Source: Cyclobacteriaceae bacterium
GTDB taxonomy: Bacteria > Bacteroidota > Bacteroidia > Cytophagales > Cyclobacteriaceae
Direction of reading: 5' to 3'
Assembly (NCBI GenBank): GCA_025455015.1
Contig: JALONI010000002.1
Span: 1-64,000 of the forward strand
Length of the DNA stretch: 64,000 nucleotides
Positions 25,409 to 34,280 of this stretch are shown here, piece by piece. The notes under the pieces were generated by a model that saw nothing but the letters and a program-made list of their open reading frames with translations, was not told where the DNA came from and made no database searches. Both the position numbers and the translations under genes were made by a program. Within the stretch, counting starts at the first letter, position 1. Every line of letters begins with the position of its first letter.

Positions 25409-26062
25409 ATGACCGCACAAAGCTATTGGGGCCACTTGGCCGTGGCCTTTCGCACGTTGGCCGGTGGGCTGCGGCTCACGTGGAAACACTTGGCGGCCGC
25501 CCGCCACCCGCGCACCTCGGTAAACATTCGCGAAGCAGGTTATTTTGCCGGGCAACACGGCATTGCCACCGTGCAGTACCCCCACGAGCAGATACCCGTA
25601 CCCGACCAGGGCCGCTACCAACTGCACAACGAAATTGACGACTGCATTGTGTGCGACAAGTGCGCGAAAATCTGTCCGGTGGATTGTATCGACATCGAGC
25701 CGATCAAATCGGCCGAAGAATTTGGCAAGACCTCAGACGGTACGCCCAAGCGCATTTATGCCGCCAAGTTTAACATTGACATGGCCAAATGCTGCTTCTG
25801 TGGGCTGTGCACTACGGTGTGCCCCACCGAATGCCTGACCATGACGCCCCACTACGATTTCAGCACGTTTGATATCACCGATCATAATTTTGCCTTTGGC
25901 AACATGACCCTGGCCGACATTGCCGCCAAGAAAAGTGCGTGGGAGGAGCACCACAAGAACAAAGCGGCCACCACCACCACCCCCGCCCCACCGCTTTCAA
26001 CGCCTGCCGCGGGCGCAAAGCCTGTATTCAAACCGCGGATTCCCCCCACGAAATCGCAATGA
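25409..26062 (+). CDS. nuoI: NADH-quinone oxidoreductase subunit I
   Basis: The 217-residue ferredoxin-like subunit carries the two [4Fe-4S] clusters N6a and N6b that pass electrons toward N2. Both binding motifs are intact: CIVCDKCAKICPVDC and CCFCGLCTTVCPTEC. The N terminus (MTAQSYWGHLAVAFRTLAGGLRLTWKHL) is the amphipathic helix that rests on the membrane arm. The last 40 residues, after NMTLADIAAKKS, are a Thr/Pro/Ala/Lys-rich low-complexity tail not needed for the fold. I chose the ATG at 25409; a longer frame from 25235 overlaps the kinase gene. The stop overlaps nuoJ by ATGA. Confidence 0.95.
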   Translation: MTAQSYWGHLAVAFRTLAGGLRLTWKHLAAARHPRTSVNIREAGYFAGQHGIATVQYPHEQIPVPDQGRYQLHNEIDDCIVCDKCAKICPVDCIDIEPIKSAEEFGKTSDGTPKRIYAAKFNIDMAKCCFCGLCTTVCPTECLTMTPHYDFSTFDITDHNFAFGNMTLADIAAKKSAWEEHHKNKAATTTTPAPPLSTPAAGAKPVFKPRIPPTKSQ

Positions 26063-26553
26063 GCGCAGCCGATTACTTTTTCTACGGATGGTGCCTGGTG
26101 ATGGTGGCAGGCCTTTGGGCCATGGCGGTCTCAAAAAAACTCATCCACGCAGCCCTGGGGTTGTTGAGTTGTTTGGTGGCGTTAGCCGGCATTTACGCCC
26201 TGCTCTCGGCCGAACTATTGGCGGTCATCCAGTTGATGGTGTATGCGGGGGGCGTGTTGGTGTTGATTTTGTTTGGCATCATGCTCACCGGACGGCTGTC
26301 CGACAAACCCATGCGTATTGAATCGCGCAACGTGGCAGTCGGATCGGTGATTGCTGCCGGGTTGTTCATCACGCTGATCGTTTTTGTGGGCCCCGCCTTT
26401 TTGTCCGTTACTTCCACGGGCAGCCCGGGCTCGCTGCGCACGCTCAGCCTGGCGCTGTTTTCGGAGTACACCCTCGCATTCGAACTGGCGGGCGTCTTGT
26501 TGCTGATTTCATTGATCGCGGGGGCGGTCATCGCTTCTTCGCGCCAATCATGA
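26059..26553 (+). CDS. nuoJ: NADH-quinone oxidoreductase subunit J
   Basis: The 164-residue protein is the NuoJ/ND6 membrane subunit with five TM helices. The helix VIQLMVYAGGVLVLILFGIML, with its pi-bulge glycines, is the family signature. The next loop (TGRLSDKPMRIESRN) is followed by two more helices. The ATG at 26059 overlaps the nuoI stop and the stop at 26553 overlaps the nuoK ATG, each by 4 bp. A longer upstream frame is rejected because it lacks membrane character. Confidence 0.94.
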   Translation: MSAADYFFYGWCLVMVAGLWAMAVSKKLIHAALGLLSCLVALAGIYALLSAELLAVIQLMVYAGGVLVLILFGIMLTGRLSDKPMRIESRNVAVGSVIAAGLFITLIVFVGPAFLSVTSTGSPGSLRTLSLALFSEYTLAFELAGVLLLISLIAGAVIASSRQS

Positions 26554-26861
26554 TTGCCACACACCATATCTTTATCCTGAGTGCCTTGCTGTTGTCGGTG
26601 GGTGTTTTCATGCTGCTCACCAAGCGCAACGCTATCCTGATCCTGATGGGGTTGGAGTTGATCCTCAACGCGGCCAACCTGAACCTGATCGCCTTTAACC
26701 AACGATATGCCGATGCCCTTGCGGGCGAGGCCATGGCCGTATTTGTGATCGTGCTTGCCGTATGCGAGGCGGCCGTAGGTGTTGCCATTATCTTACAGGC
26801 CTATCGGCATTATGCCACCGCGGTGCCCGATCAAATCAGTGAACTAAAAGATCCTGCGTGA
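26550..26861 (+). CDS. nuoK: NADH-quinone oxidoreductase subunit K
   Basis: The 103-residue protein is NuoK/ND4L with three TM helices. It shows the conserved GLELILNAANLNLIAF with the proton-path Glu in the second helix, and AMAVFVIVLAVCEAAVGVAI with the second buried Glu in the third. Start and stop overlap its neighbours by 4 bp (ATGA with nuoJ, GTGA with nuoL), consistent with stoichiometric translation of the membrane arm. Confidence 0.96.
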   Translation: MIATHHIFILSALLLSVGVFMLLTKRNAILILMGLELILNAANLNLIAFNQRYADALAGEAMAVFVIVLAVCEAAVGVAIILQAYRHYATAVPDQISELKDPA

Positions 26862-28753
26862 ACGTGGCCTCCACCGACTGGAATGCTTGGGTGCCGATTG
26901 CGTTGGCCCTGCCGCTCGTTTCGTTTGTCGTCAGTTTTTGGATGGGGCCGCGGTACGGCTGGCTGGTGCCACTGATGGCCACTGCGCTGTTGCTGGCAGG
27001 CTGGGTTTGCACCACCGTCATACTCGTTGACCATTCGGCAGGCACGAGCCATTTTGCCGTACCGTGGTTCTCCCTCGGCACGGACGTCATTCCCATCGGC
27101 TGGTGGCTGTCGCCACGGTCCGTGACCATGCTGTGGGTGGTGTACACCATTTCGCTGTTGGTACACGTGTATTCCATTGGCTACATGGCAGGCGAAGGGG
27201 GCATCGCCCGCTACTTCGCGTGGCTCGGCTTTTTTACGTTTGCCATGGGCGGGCTGGTGGTCAGTTCAAATTTACTGGTCACGTTTTGCTGCTGGGAGCT
27301 GGTCGGGTTGAGCTCCTATCGGTTGATTGGCCATTGGCACCAGCAGCCCGCGGCCGGTGCGGCTGCCACCAAGGCATTTTTAGTCAACCGCCTGGGCGAC
27401 ATCGGTTTGCTGGTGGCGCTCATGCTGCTGTGGTCACGCGCAGGCACGTTGGATATGCCCGCACTTACCGCCATGGCCCTGAGCGAAGAAACAAAAACGG
27501 CCGTGGGCCTCTGTGTGTTGTTGGCCCTGGCGGGAAAGTCGGCTCAGTTCCCATTGCTGCATTGGCTGCCCGATGCGATGGCGGGACCTACGCCCGTCTC
27601 TGCATTGATTCATGCCGCCACCATGGTGGCCGCGGGCGTTTACTTGTTTGTGCAGTTGCATTTTTTGTTTTCGGCCGATGCCCTCGCGGTCGCGGCCGTG
27701 GTGGGCTTGCTCACGTTGTTTGTGGGCGGCTGGGGTGCCCTCACACAGTTTGACGTAAAAAAAATTCTGGCGTACTCCACCATTTCCCAATTGGGGTTGA
27801 TGGTGGCAGGGGTGGCATTGGCCTCGCCCGAGGCGGGCTTTGCGCACTTGTTCACGCATGCGTTTTTCAAAGCCGGGTTGTTTCTGGGCGCTGGCGCCCT
27901 CATCCACGCAGTAAGCCGGCACGGGCACGCACCCCAACAAGACATTCGGCACATGGGCGGGCTATGGCAGTCGCACAGGCTGGTGCTCGTGTGCTTTGCG
28001 GTGTGTGCCGCCTCGCTGGCAGGCATGCCACTCACCAGCGGTTTCCTGTCCAAAGAAGGCCTGTTGCTACACGTGCGTCATCACAGCTTTTATTTTGGCG
28101 TGATGGCCACGGCCTCGTTTGTCACCACGTTGTATAGTGCGCGCATGGTTTTCTATTTGCTGTCGCCCACACCCCAGGCAGCAGCCACCCACCCGGTGCC
28201 CGCCATCATGCAACTGCCGCTCTTCGTTCTGTCTGTGGGCTCGCTTTTTATCGGCCTTTCGGCATCTCCGTTATCCATCCAATCGTGGTGGCCGGTGTTT
28301 GATGCGATCGAAAGTGCCCCGTGGGTCATGGTGGTTTCGCTGGCCGTGTTGGTGGTGGGCGTAGGCGTAGCGTGGAGGTTGTATCGTCATCGTCCCACGG
28401 CAACGCTACACGCACGGTGGGTACCACAAACCTGGTTGGATGCCGCGCAAAAACACATCGCGGTAACGCCTGCCTTGCAGGCGAGCCGCCTGACCCACCA
28501 TGCCGACAGGCGCTGGCTCGATGGCGTCCTTCATGCAGCCTCGTATGGCTATGTCACGTGTTCGTTTGTGATCGGTTGGGTTGACCGCGTGTTGATTGAC
28601 GGATGGGTGACGACCGTGACCCACGCGGCCAAAGGGGGAGGCAAGCTCTTTCGGTCATTGGTAAACGGAAAAATACAATCGTACCTGGCGTGGGGTATGC
28701 TGGCGTTGCTTAGTTTTATGGTTTGGATGTTGTACCAATTGGCTCACCGTTGA
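26858..28753 (+). CDS. nuoL: NADH-quinone oxidoreductase subunit L
   Basis: The 631-residue Mrp-antiporter-like subunit is the distal proton pump of complex I. The antiporter core is present: SSNLLVTFCCWELVGLSSY with the key Glu, then KSAQFPLLHWLPDAMAGPTPVSALIHAATMV and the KKILAYSTISQLGLM segment. The C terminus has a cytoplasmic lateral helix followed by a final TM helix (LAWGMLALLSFMVWMLYQLA). Translation begins at a GTG that overlaps the nuoK stop by 4 bp. Length is at the usual 600-650. Confidence 0.96.
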   Translation: MNVASTDWNAWVPIALALPLVSFVVSFWMGPRYGWLVPLMATALLLAGWVCTTVILVDHSAGTSHFAVPWFSLGTDVIPIGWWLSPRSVTMLWVVYTISLLVHVYSIGYMAGEGGIARYFAWLGFFTFAMGGLVVSSNLLVTFCCWELVGLSSYRLIGHWHQQPAAGAAATKAFLVNRLGDIGLLVALMLLWSRAGTLDMPALTAMALSEETKTAVGLCVLLALAGKSAQFPLLHWLPDAMAGPTPVSALIHAATMVAAGVYLFVQLHFLFSADALAVAAVVGLLTLFVGGWGALTQFDVKKILAYSTISQLGLMVAGVALASPEAGFAHLFTHAFFKAGLFLGAGALIHAVSRHGHAPQQDIRHMGGLWQSHRLVLVCFAVCAASLAGMPLTSGFLSKEGLLLHVRHHSFYFGVMATASFVTTLYSARMVFYLLSPTPQAAATHPVPAIMQLPLFVLSVGSLFIGLSASPLSIQSWWPVFDAIESAPWVMVVSLAVLVVGVGVAWRLYRHRPTATLHARWVPQTWLDAAQKHIAVTPALQASRLTHHADRRWLDGVLHAASYGYVTCSFVIGWVDRVLIDGWVTTVTHAAKGGGKLFRSLVNGKIQSYLAWGMLALLSFMVWMLYQLAHR

Positions 28754-30312
28754 TCTCGCTGCTCATTTTTATTCCTGTGGCCATGGGGCTGCTGCTGTTG
28801 GTCGTGCCCGTGCGGTTTCAGTCGGTGTTTCGCATGGCTGCGCTGGTGGTGGGCGTGGCGCAACTGATTCTCTTCGCCTTGCTGCTCGCTTCGTTTGATG
28901 CCTCCCAACCGTGGCACGGCCTGGAACAGGCCGCGTGGTTTTCGATCGACTTGGGCACGTGGGGAAAACTACAGGCCTCGTATCTGGTTGCCGTGGACGG
29001 GCTGAGCGTGGGGCTGGTGGGGTTGTCCGTTTTGGTTTTGCTCCTCGCGGTGGTCTCGTCTTGGCACGTACAGGAAAACATCAAAGGATACTGGTCGCTG
29101 TTGCTGATCTTGAACGGCAGCATCATCGGCTCCTTCTGTGCGCTGGACCTGCTCCTGTTCTATGTGTTTTTTGAGTTTATGCTCATCCCGATGTATTTCC
29201 TCATCGGCATTTGGGGCGGGCCCAGGCGCGAGTATGCTTCCATCAAATTCTTTTTGTACACCTTGGCGGGATCGATCTTCATTCTGATGGGCATCATCCT
29301 CGTGTACCTGTCCTATCAAGATCCCACCCAACCCGCGGTGGCGCATACGTTTAACATCTTGCACATCACCAACCCCTTGCAGTTGCTGATCGACAGCCCG
29401 CTCTACACAGCGGACGCCACCTTGGGCAGCTACCGGGGGTGGACATTCCTGCTTTTCTTTTTGGGATTTGCCATCAAGCTGCCCGCTGTGCCGTTGCACA
29501 CGTGGCTGCCCGATGCGCACGTGGAAGCCCCCACGGCCATCTCCGTGATTCTGGCCGCGTTGCTTTTGAAAATCGGAGGCTATGGGCTGCTTCGGTTTGT
29601 CTATCCCGTGCTGCCCGATGCCGCACAGCATTTCAGCCCGTGGGTGGCCGGGGTCGGGCTGCTGTCCATCATTTATGGAGCCATGAATGCGCTGGCGTCC
29701 AAAGACCTTAAGCGGCTGGTCGCCTACTCCTCCGTATCGCACATGGGTTTTGTGCTGCTTGGGTTGGCCAGCGGCACCAGCGAGGGCGTGGGCGGAGCCG
29801 TTTATCAAATGATCAGCCACGGCCTCATTTCGGCCATGCTGTTTTTGCTGGTGGGCGTGTTGTATGACCGCACGCACGACCGGCAAATCAGCCACTACTC
29901 CGGTTTGGCCGAGCGCATGAAGCCCTTTACGGCTTTTGTGCTCATCGCCTTTTTTGCGTCCATGGGCATCCCGGGGTTTTCGGGGTTTATTGGCGAAGTC
30001 ATGATTTTTTTGGGCGCGTTTCGGGCCGCTGAGTTGGGAATATTTGGCTTGTGGATCGCCATCACCGCCACCACAGGGTTGCTGCTGGGGGCCGCCTATT
30101 ACCTATGGACCATCCAGCGCATGTTCTTTGGGCCCTTTCATTCCCGCGCAGGCGAGCACAACCTGGTGCCGCTGACCACGCGCGAGTACGTAATGCTGCT
30201 GCCGTTGGCCGTGGCAACGATCCTATTGGGTGTTTTTCCGCAGTTGCTGCTGCACTACATTAACCCCTTTGTACAGGCATTTTTGGTGTCCTTCTCCTCA
30301 TTGACTGATTGA
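28750..30312 (+). CDS. nuoM: NADH-quinone oxidoreductase subunit M
   Basis: The 520-residue antiporter-like proton pump carries FYVFFEFMLIPMYFLIGIWG with the buried Glu, FAIKLPAVPLHTWLPDAHVEAPTAISVILAALLLKIGGYG, and KRLVAYSSVSHMGFVLLG. There are two plausible starts: an ATG at 28723 that overlaps nuoL by 31 bp, and a TTG at 28750 that overlaps the nuoL stop as TTGA. I prefer the TTG because it matches the 4-bp coupling of every preceding junction and gives a typical hydrophobic N terminus. nuoN follows after 9 bp. Confidence 0.93.
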   Translation: MISLLIFIPVAMGLLLLVVPVRFQSVFRMAALVVGVAQLILFALLLASFDASQPWHGLEQAAWFSIDLGTWGKLQASYLVAVDGLSVGLVGLSVLVLLLAVVSSWHVQENIKGYWSLLLILNGSIIGSFCALDLLLFYVFFEFMLIPMYFLIGIWGGPRREYASIKFFLYTLAGSIFILMGIILVYLSYQDPTQPAVAHTFNILHITNPLQLLIDSPLYTADATLGSYRGWTFLLFFLGFAIKLPAVPLHTWLPDAHVEAPTAISVILAALLLKIGGYGLLRFVYPVLPDAAQHFSPWVAGVGLLSIIYGAMNALASKDLKRLVAYSSVSHMGFVLLGLASGTSEGVGGAVYQMISHGLISAMLFLLVGVLYDRTHDRQISHYSGLAERMKPFTAFVLIAFFASMGIPGFSGFIGEVMIFLGAFRAAELGIFGLWIAITATTGLLLGAAYYLWTIQRMFFGPFHSRAGEHNLVPLTTREYVMLLPLAVATILLGVFPQLLLHYINPFVQAFLVSFSSLTD

Positions 30313-30321
30313 CCACACCGG

Positions 30322-31791
30322 ATGGAAATAGGCACTTCCCTGCACGCCAACCTCGATAGCCTCGCGCACGTGGGTGCCGAGGGTATCTTGCTGGGCGGCT
30401 TCGTGGTGGTATTGGTAGCCGGGTTGATTCGGTCGTTTGCTACGGTGGGCATGCTGCGCGCCCTCACGCTCACCACCTTGGTGGCGGCTGCGGGTTGGAC
30501 GGCATGGGATTGGCCCACAGACAGCATGCCGCTGTTCGCGGGATTGATCCAGCGCGATGCTTTCGGCTCGTTTTTCAAGATCGTTTTTTGTGTGGCGGGC
30601 GGGCTCACCACGCTCGTGTCAGCCAATCAACAAAAAAATCCGCACGAGTATTTTCTGCTGCTGCTGGCCGCAGTGTTTGGCAGCCAATGGGCGGTGATGA
30701 GCACACACTGGCTCATCGTGGTGCTCGCCTTGGAGATGGTGGCGCTGGCCGGCTATGCGCTGGCCGGCTTTGCCTTTACCAAATCCGGGGCTGAAGGCAG
30801 CCTGAAGTATTTCATCATGGGCTCGGCACTCACCGCGGTGATGATCTATGGGATGTCGTTGCTTTATGGCGCTACGGGGTCGTTGAATTTTTCCGAGGCC
30901 GCATTCACACAAGCTCTGCTGCGGGCACCCACCGCGCTCGTCCTGGTGGGCGGCCTGTTTGTGGTGGGCGGCTTGCTGCTCAAAATCGCTTCGGTGCCGT
31001 TTCACTTTTGGGCACCCGACACCTACGAGGCAGCCCCCACCCCCGTAGTGGCCTTCTTTTCCGTGGTACCCAAACTGGCGGGCTTAGCCGTGTTGGTTCG
31101 CGTGAGTTGGGCCCTGTATGCCGGAGGCCAGCACGCAGTGCCCTGGCAGTTCATCATCGGGTTGGCCGCGCTGGCCTCGATGGTTGTGGGCAACCTGGGT
31201 GCCCTGGCACAGCGGATGCCCAAACGCCTGCTGGCATACTCCTCCATCGCGCAAAGCGGCTTTATGCTGGCAGCCGTGGCGTGCCTGAACCCGGAAAGTG
31301 TGGACGCGCTCTTGTTTTACGCGGTGGTTTTTGCCGTGGCCAACTTCGCGGTGTTTATCGCCCTGGATCGCTTCGAGAAAAGTGACGGATGTGTCGACAT
31401 CGCCTCCTTTGCCGGGCTCGGTCGCCACCGGGTAGGTCTGGCCCTGATCATGACCGTGGGCCTTCTGTCGCTGACCGGACTGCCACCCACGGGGGGCTTC
31501 ACCGCCAAGTTGTTTCTCTTCACTACGCTGTGGGGCACGTTTGATGGCACCGGCCAACCCCTGTACCAACTGCTGTTTTTTGTGGGGCTGGCCAACACGG
31601 TGGTATCGTTGTTTTTCTATTTGAGACTGCCCTATCTTCTTTTCTTCCGCACTGCGCCCCAACAACCCGCGGGCGCCACCCATGGGCGCGTGGATTGGGT
31701 GCTGGCTGTTGTGGGCGTGGCACTGATAGCCCTTTTCCTGAAACCCGATGCTTTGACGGGTTGGATTAATCGGGTTACCTTTGCCTGGTAG
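30322..31791 (+). CDS. nuoN: NADH-quinone oxidoreductase subunit N
   Basis: The 489-residue third antiporter-like subunit lies next to NuoK in the complex. Landmarks are LEMVALAGYALAGFAF with the helix-5 Glu, LLLKIASVPFHFWAPDTYEAAPTPVVAFFSVVPKLAG, and KRLLAYSSIAQSGFMLAA; a late LTGLPPTGGFTAKLFLF completes the set. The start ATG at 30322 is 9 bp from the nuoM stop. The purF promoter lies inside its last codons, so purF is expressed independently. Confidence 0.95.
   Translation: MEIGTSLHANLDSLAHVGAEGILLGGFVVVLVAGLIRSFATVGMLRALTLTTLVAAAGWTAWDWPTDSMPLFAGLIQRDAFGSFFKIVFCVAGGLTTLVSANQQKNPHEYFLLLLAAVFGSQWAVMSTHWLIVVLALEMVALAGYALAGFAFTKSGAEGSLKYFIMGSALTAVMIYGMSLLYGATGSLNFSEAAFTQALLRAPTALVLVGGLFVVGGLLLKIASVPFHFWAPDTYEAAPTPVVAFFSVVPKLAGLAVLVRVSWALYAGGQHAVPWQFIIGLAALASMVVGNLGALAQRMPKRLLAYSSIAQSGFMLAAVACLNPESVDALLFYAVVFAVANFAVFIALDRFEKSDGCVDIASFAGLGRHRVGLALIMTVGLLSLTGLPPTGGFTAKLFLFTTLWGTFDGTGQPLYQLLFFVGLANTVVSLFFYLRLPYLLFFRTAPQQPAGATHGRVDWVLAVVGVALIALFLKPDALTGWINRVTFAW
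31753..31783 (+). promoter_or_regulatory. Promoter of purF
   Basis: TTG at 31753-31755, a 20-bp spacer and TACCTTTG at 31776-31783 match the Bacteroidota consensus. The element lies within the 3' end of nuoN and predicts a start near 31787, giving a leader of about 21 nt. Confidence 0.75.
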
Positions 31792-31807
31792 ACACAGCCC
31801 CCGTTTT

Positions 31808-33691
31808 ATGAGCGATACCCTTCACCACGAGTGTGGCATAGCCCTCATTCGATTGCGAAAGCCTCTTTCGTACTACATCGAAAAGTATGGCACTTCGTAC
31901 GGGATGACCAAGATGTACATCTTGATGGAGAAGCAGAGCAACCGGGGGCAAGACGGGGCCGGTATCGCCAACATCAAAATCAACCAGGAGCCGGGGCATC
32001 GCTACATCAGCCGCTACCGCTCCATGAAGACACAGCCCGTAGCACACCTGTTCCGCAAAATCGGCAAACGCTATAAAAAGGCCCAAAAGGAAGGCAAAGA
32101 AAAATTCAAAGACGAATCGTGGCTAAAGACACACGTGCCCTTTACGGGCGAGTTGTGGTTGGGCCATCTGCGGTACGGCACCCACGGCTTCAATAGCATC
32201 GAAAATGTGCATCCCTTCTTGCGCCAAAACAACTGGCGCAGCCGCAACTTAGTCATGGCCGGCAACTTCAACATGACCAACGTGGATGAGCTGTTCAACA
32301 TCCTGGTGGACCTGGGCCAGCACCCGAAAGAGAAAGTGGATACGGTGACCGTTATGGAAAAGATCGGCCACTTCCTGGACGAAGAAGTCCAAAGCCAATT
32401 TGACAAGTACAAAGACCAGTATTCCAACAAGGAAATCTCCGATATCATCGAAAACGAAATTGATCTGCAGCGCGTGTTGAAGCGCGCGTGCAAGGACTTT
32501 GACGGAGGTTACACGATGGCCGGGCTCACGGGCTCAGGGTCAGCCTTTGTCATGCGCGATCCCTCCGGCATCCGCCCTGCGTACTTCTATGCAGACGAGG
32601 AAGTGGTGGTGGTGGCTTCTGAAAAACCCGCCATCAAATCGGCCTTCAACATCGACTATAACCAGATCGAAGAGATCACCCCCGGGCATGCGCTGATCAT
32701 CACGAAGGGTGGCGAGGTAGAACAGCATATGGTGTTGCCCGCGTTGGAAAAGAAATCGTGCAGTTTTGAGCGCATTTACTTTTCGCGCGGCACCGACCCG
32801 GAGATTTACCAGGAGCGCAAAAAACTCGGCAAGCTGCTGGTGCCACAGGTGCTCAAGAGCATCAACTTCGACCTGAAGAACACCATCTTCTCCTACATCC
32901 CCAACACAGCCGAGACGGCCTTTCTGGGCATGATGGAAGGCATCGAAAACTACCTCATCAGCAAACAAAAAGACATCATCGTAGACGGCAAACCCTCGGT
33001 GGATTCATTGGATGATATTTTATCGTTCCGGCCGCGCATTGAGAAGATCGTGATCAAAGACGTGAAGCTGCGCACGTTCATCACCGATGACGACCACCGC
33101 GATGAGATGGTGGCCCAGGTGTACGATACCACCTACGAAGTAGTGACCAAAGGCAAGGACACGCTGGTGGTGATTGACGACTCCATCGTGCGAGGCACTA
33201 CGCTCGAGAAAAGCATTTTGAAGATGCTGGATCGCCTGCAGCCAAAAAAGATTGTGGTGGTATCCTCCGCGCCCCAAATACGATTCCCCGACTGCTACGG
33301 CATTGACATGAGCCGCATGGGCGACTTTGTGGCGTTCCGCGCCATGATTCAGTTGATCAAAGAACACGGCAAAGACTATTTACTAGGCGAAATCTATGAG
33401 CGCTGCCGCCTGGCCAACGAAGACGAGAACCCGACCAACTACGTTCAAACGCTGTACGATCAGTTTACCTACGAAGAGATATCCGAAAAGATCTCGGACA
33501 TCGTACGGCCTTCAGACATGAAAGCCGACTTACAAGTCGTGTTTCAAACGGTGGACAACTTGCACAAGGCCATCCCCCACCACGTGGGCGACTGGTATTT
33601 TACGGGCAACTACCCCACCGGTGGCGGCACGCGCGTGGCCCACAAGGCCTACATCAACTACATGGACGGCAAACTGGTGCGGGCGTACTAG
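31808..33691 (+). CDS. purF: Amidophosphoribosyltransferase
   Basis: The 627-residue enzyme makes phosphoribosylamine from PRPP and glutamine, the first step of purine synthesis. Cys9 in HHECGIALI is the expected N-terminal nucleophile of the Ntn glutaminase domain after removal of a short propeptide. NRGQDGAG and the LWLGHLRYGTHG loop follow; the PRPP-binding motif VVIDDSIVRGTT is in the C-terminal phosphoribosyltransferase domain. At 627 residues it is longer than the E. coli enzyme (505), with extra segments around residues 95-230, as in other Bacteroidota. I chose the ATG at 31808 because it places Cys close to the N terminus. Confidence 0.93.
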   Translation: MSDTLHHECGIALIRLRKPLSYYIEKYGTSYGMTKMYILMEKQSNRGQDGAGIANIKINQEPGHRYISRYRSMKTQPVAHLFRKIGKRYKKAQKEGKEKFKDESWLKTHVPFTGELWLGHLRYGTHGFNSIENVHPFLRQNNWRSRNLVMAGNFNMTNVDELFNILVDLGQHPKEKVDTVTVMEKIGHFLDEEVQSQFDKYKDQYSNKEISDIIENEIDLQRVLKRACKDFDGGYTMAGLTGSGSAFVMRDPSGIRPAYFYADEEVVVVASEKPAIKSAFNIDYNQIEEITPGHALIITKGGEVEQHMVLPALEKKSCSFERIYFSRGTDPEIYQERKKLGKLLVPQVLKSINFDLKNTIFSYIPNTAETAFLGMMEGIENYLISKQKDIIVDGKPSVDSLDDILSFRPRIEKIVIKDVKLRTFITDDDHRDEMVAQVYDTTYEVVTKGKDTLVVIDDSIVRGTTLEKSILKMLDRLQPKKIVVVSSAPQIRFPDCYGIDMSRMGDFVAFRAMIQLIKEHGKDYLLGEIYERCRLANEDENPTNYVQTLYDQFTYEEISEKISDIVRPSDMKADLQVVFQTVDNLHKAIPHHVGDWYFTGNYPTGGGTRVAHKAYINYMDGKLVRAY

Positions 33692-33744
33692 GCTGCGCAA
33701 ACATGGTGATTTAAAAACACCGCGGAACGGCACCCGTCCCAATA

Positions 33745-34224
33745 ATGCGAACCAAATGCCGGACGGTGGCCCCGGGCGATGCGTGGGACCATTTTGACAA
33801 TTACCTCATCCACCTGGCAAAAAGCCATCCCGTGGAATTGCTCGGCCTGGAAACGGACAGCATGCAACTGGGTTTGATCCAACAAGAATACGCCACCGCG
33901 AATTGGAAAAGCCTCCGCCCGGAAATTATTTTTTTTATCGATGCCTTACACAACACCCGGGCATACCCACAAGCCTGTGAATTTGCCGATGCCTATCGGG
34001 ATTTTCGCATCGACTATCAACTCAACGGAGACTGCCCCGAAGATGTGCTCATCCGCGAACGCAACCGTGCCTGGATGCCGCTACTCACACCTCTTCTTTC
34101 CCAAAAAAACTGTTTTGTCGCGGTGGGTCTTCTGCATCTCATGTGCGCGTGTGGGTTGTTGGAGCAGTTTCGGCAACAGGGTTTTGTGGTTCGCTCGATA
34201 CCCCTGACTCGGTCGGGCCCATAA
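33745..34224 (+). CDS. Truncated TraB/GumN-like protein, probable gene remnant
   Basis: The 159-residue frame matches only the C-terminal half of the TraB/GumN family: a central NWKSLRPEIIF helix region, then LIRERNRAWMPLLTPLL and FVAVGLLHLMCACGLLEQFRQQGFVV, which correspond to the family's ERNxxMA and VGAxHLxGxxGL motifs. Normal members have about 290 residues with a signal peptide and an N-terminal GxxH motif; none of that is present, and only 53 bp separate this frame from purF. The HLPG element is altered to HLMC. It may be a decayed gene or a small stand-alone variant. Unrelated alternatives cannot be excluded. Confidence 0.5.
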   Translation: MRTKCRTVAPGDAWDHFDNYLIHLAKSHPVELLGLETDSMQLGLIQQEYATANWKSLRPEIIFFIDALHNTRAYPQACEFADAYRDFRIDYQLNGDCPEDVLIRERNRAWMPLLTPLLSQKNCFVAVGLLHLMCACGLLEQFRQQGFVVRSIPLTRSGP

Positions 34225-34280
34225 GCGCAACCGATCCGCGCGGTTTTATCCCTATCTTGCCCCGCACAACCTACTACTGC

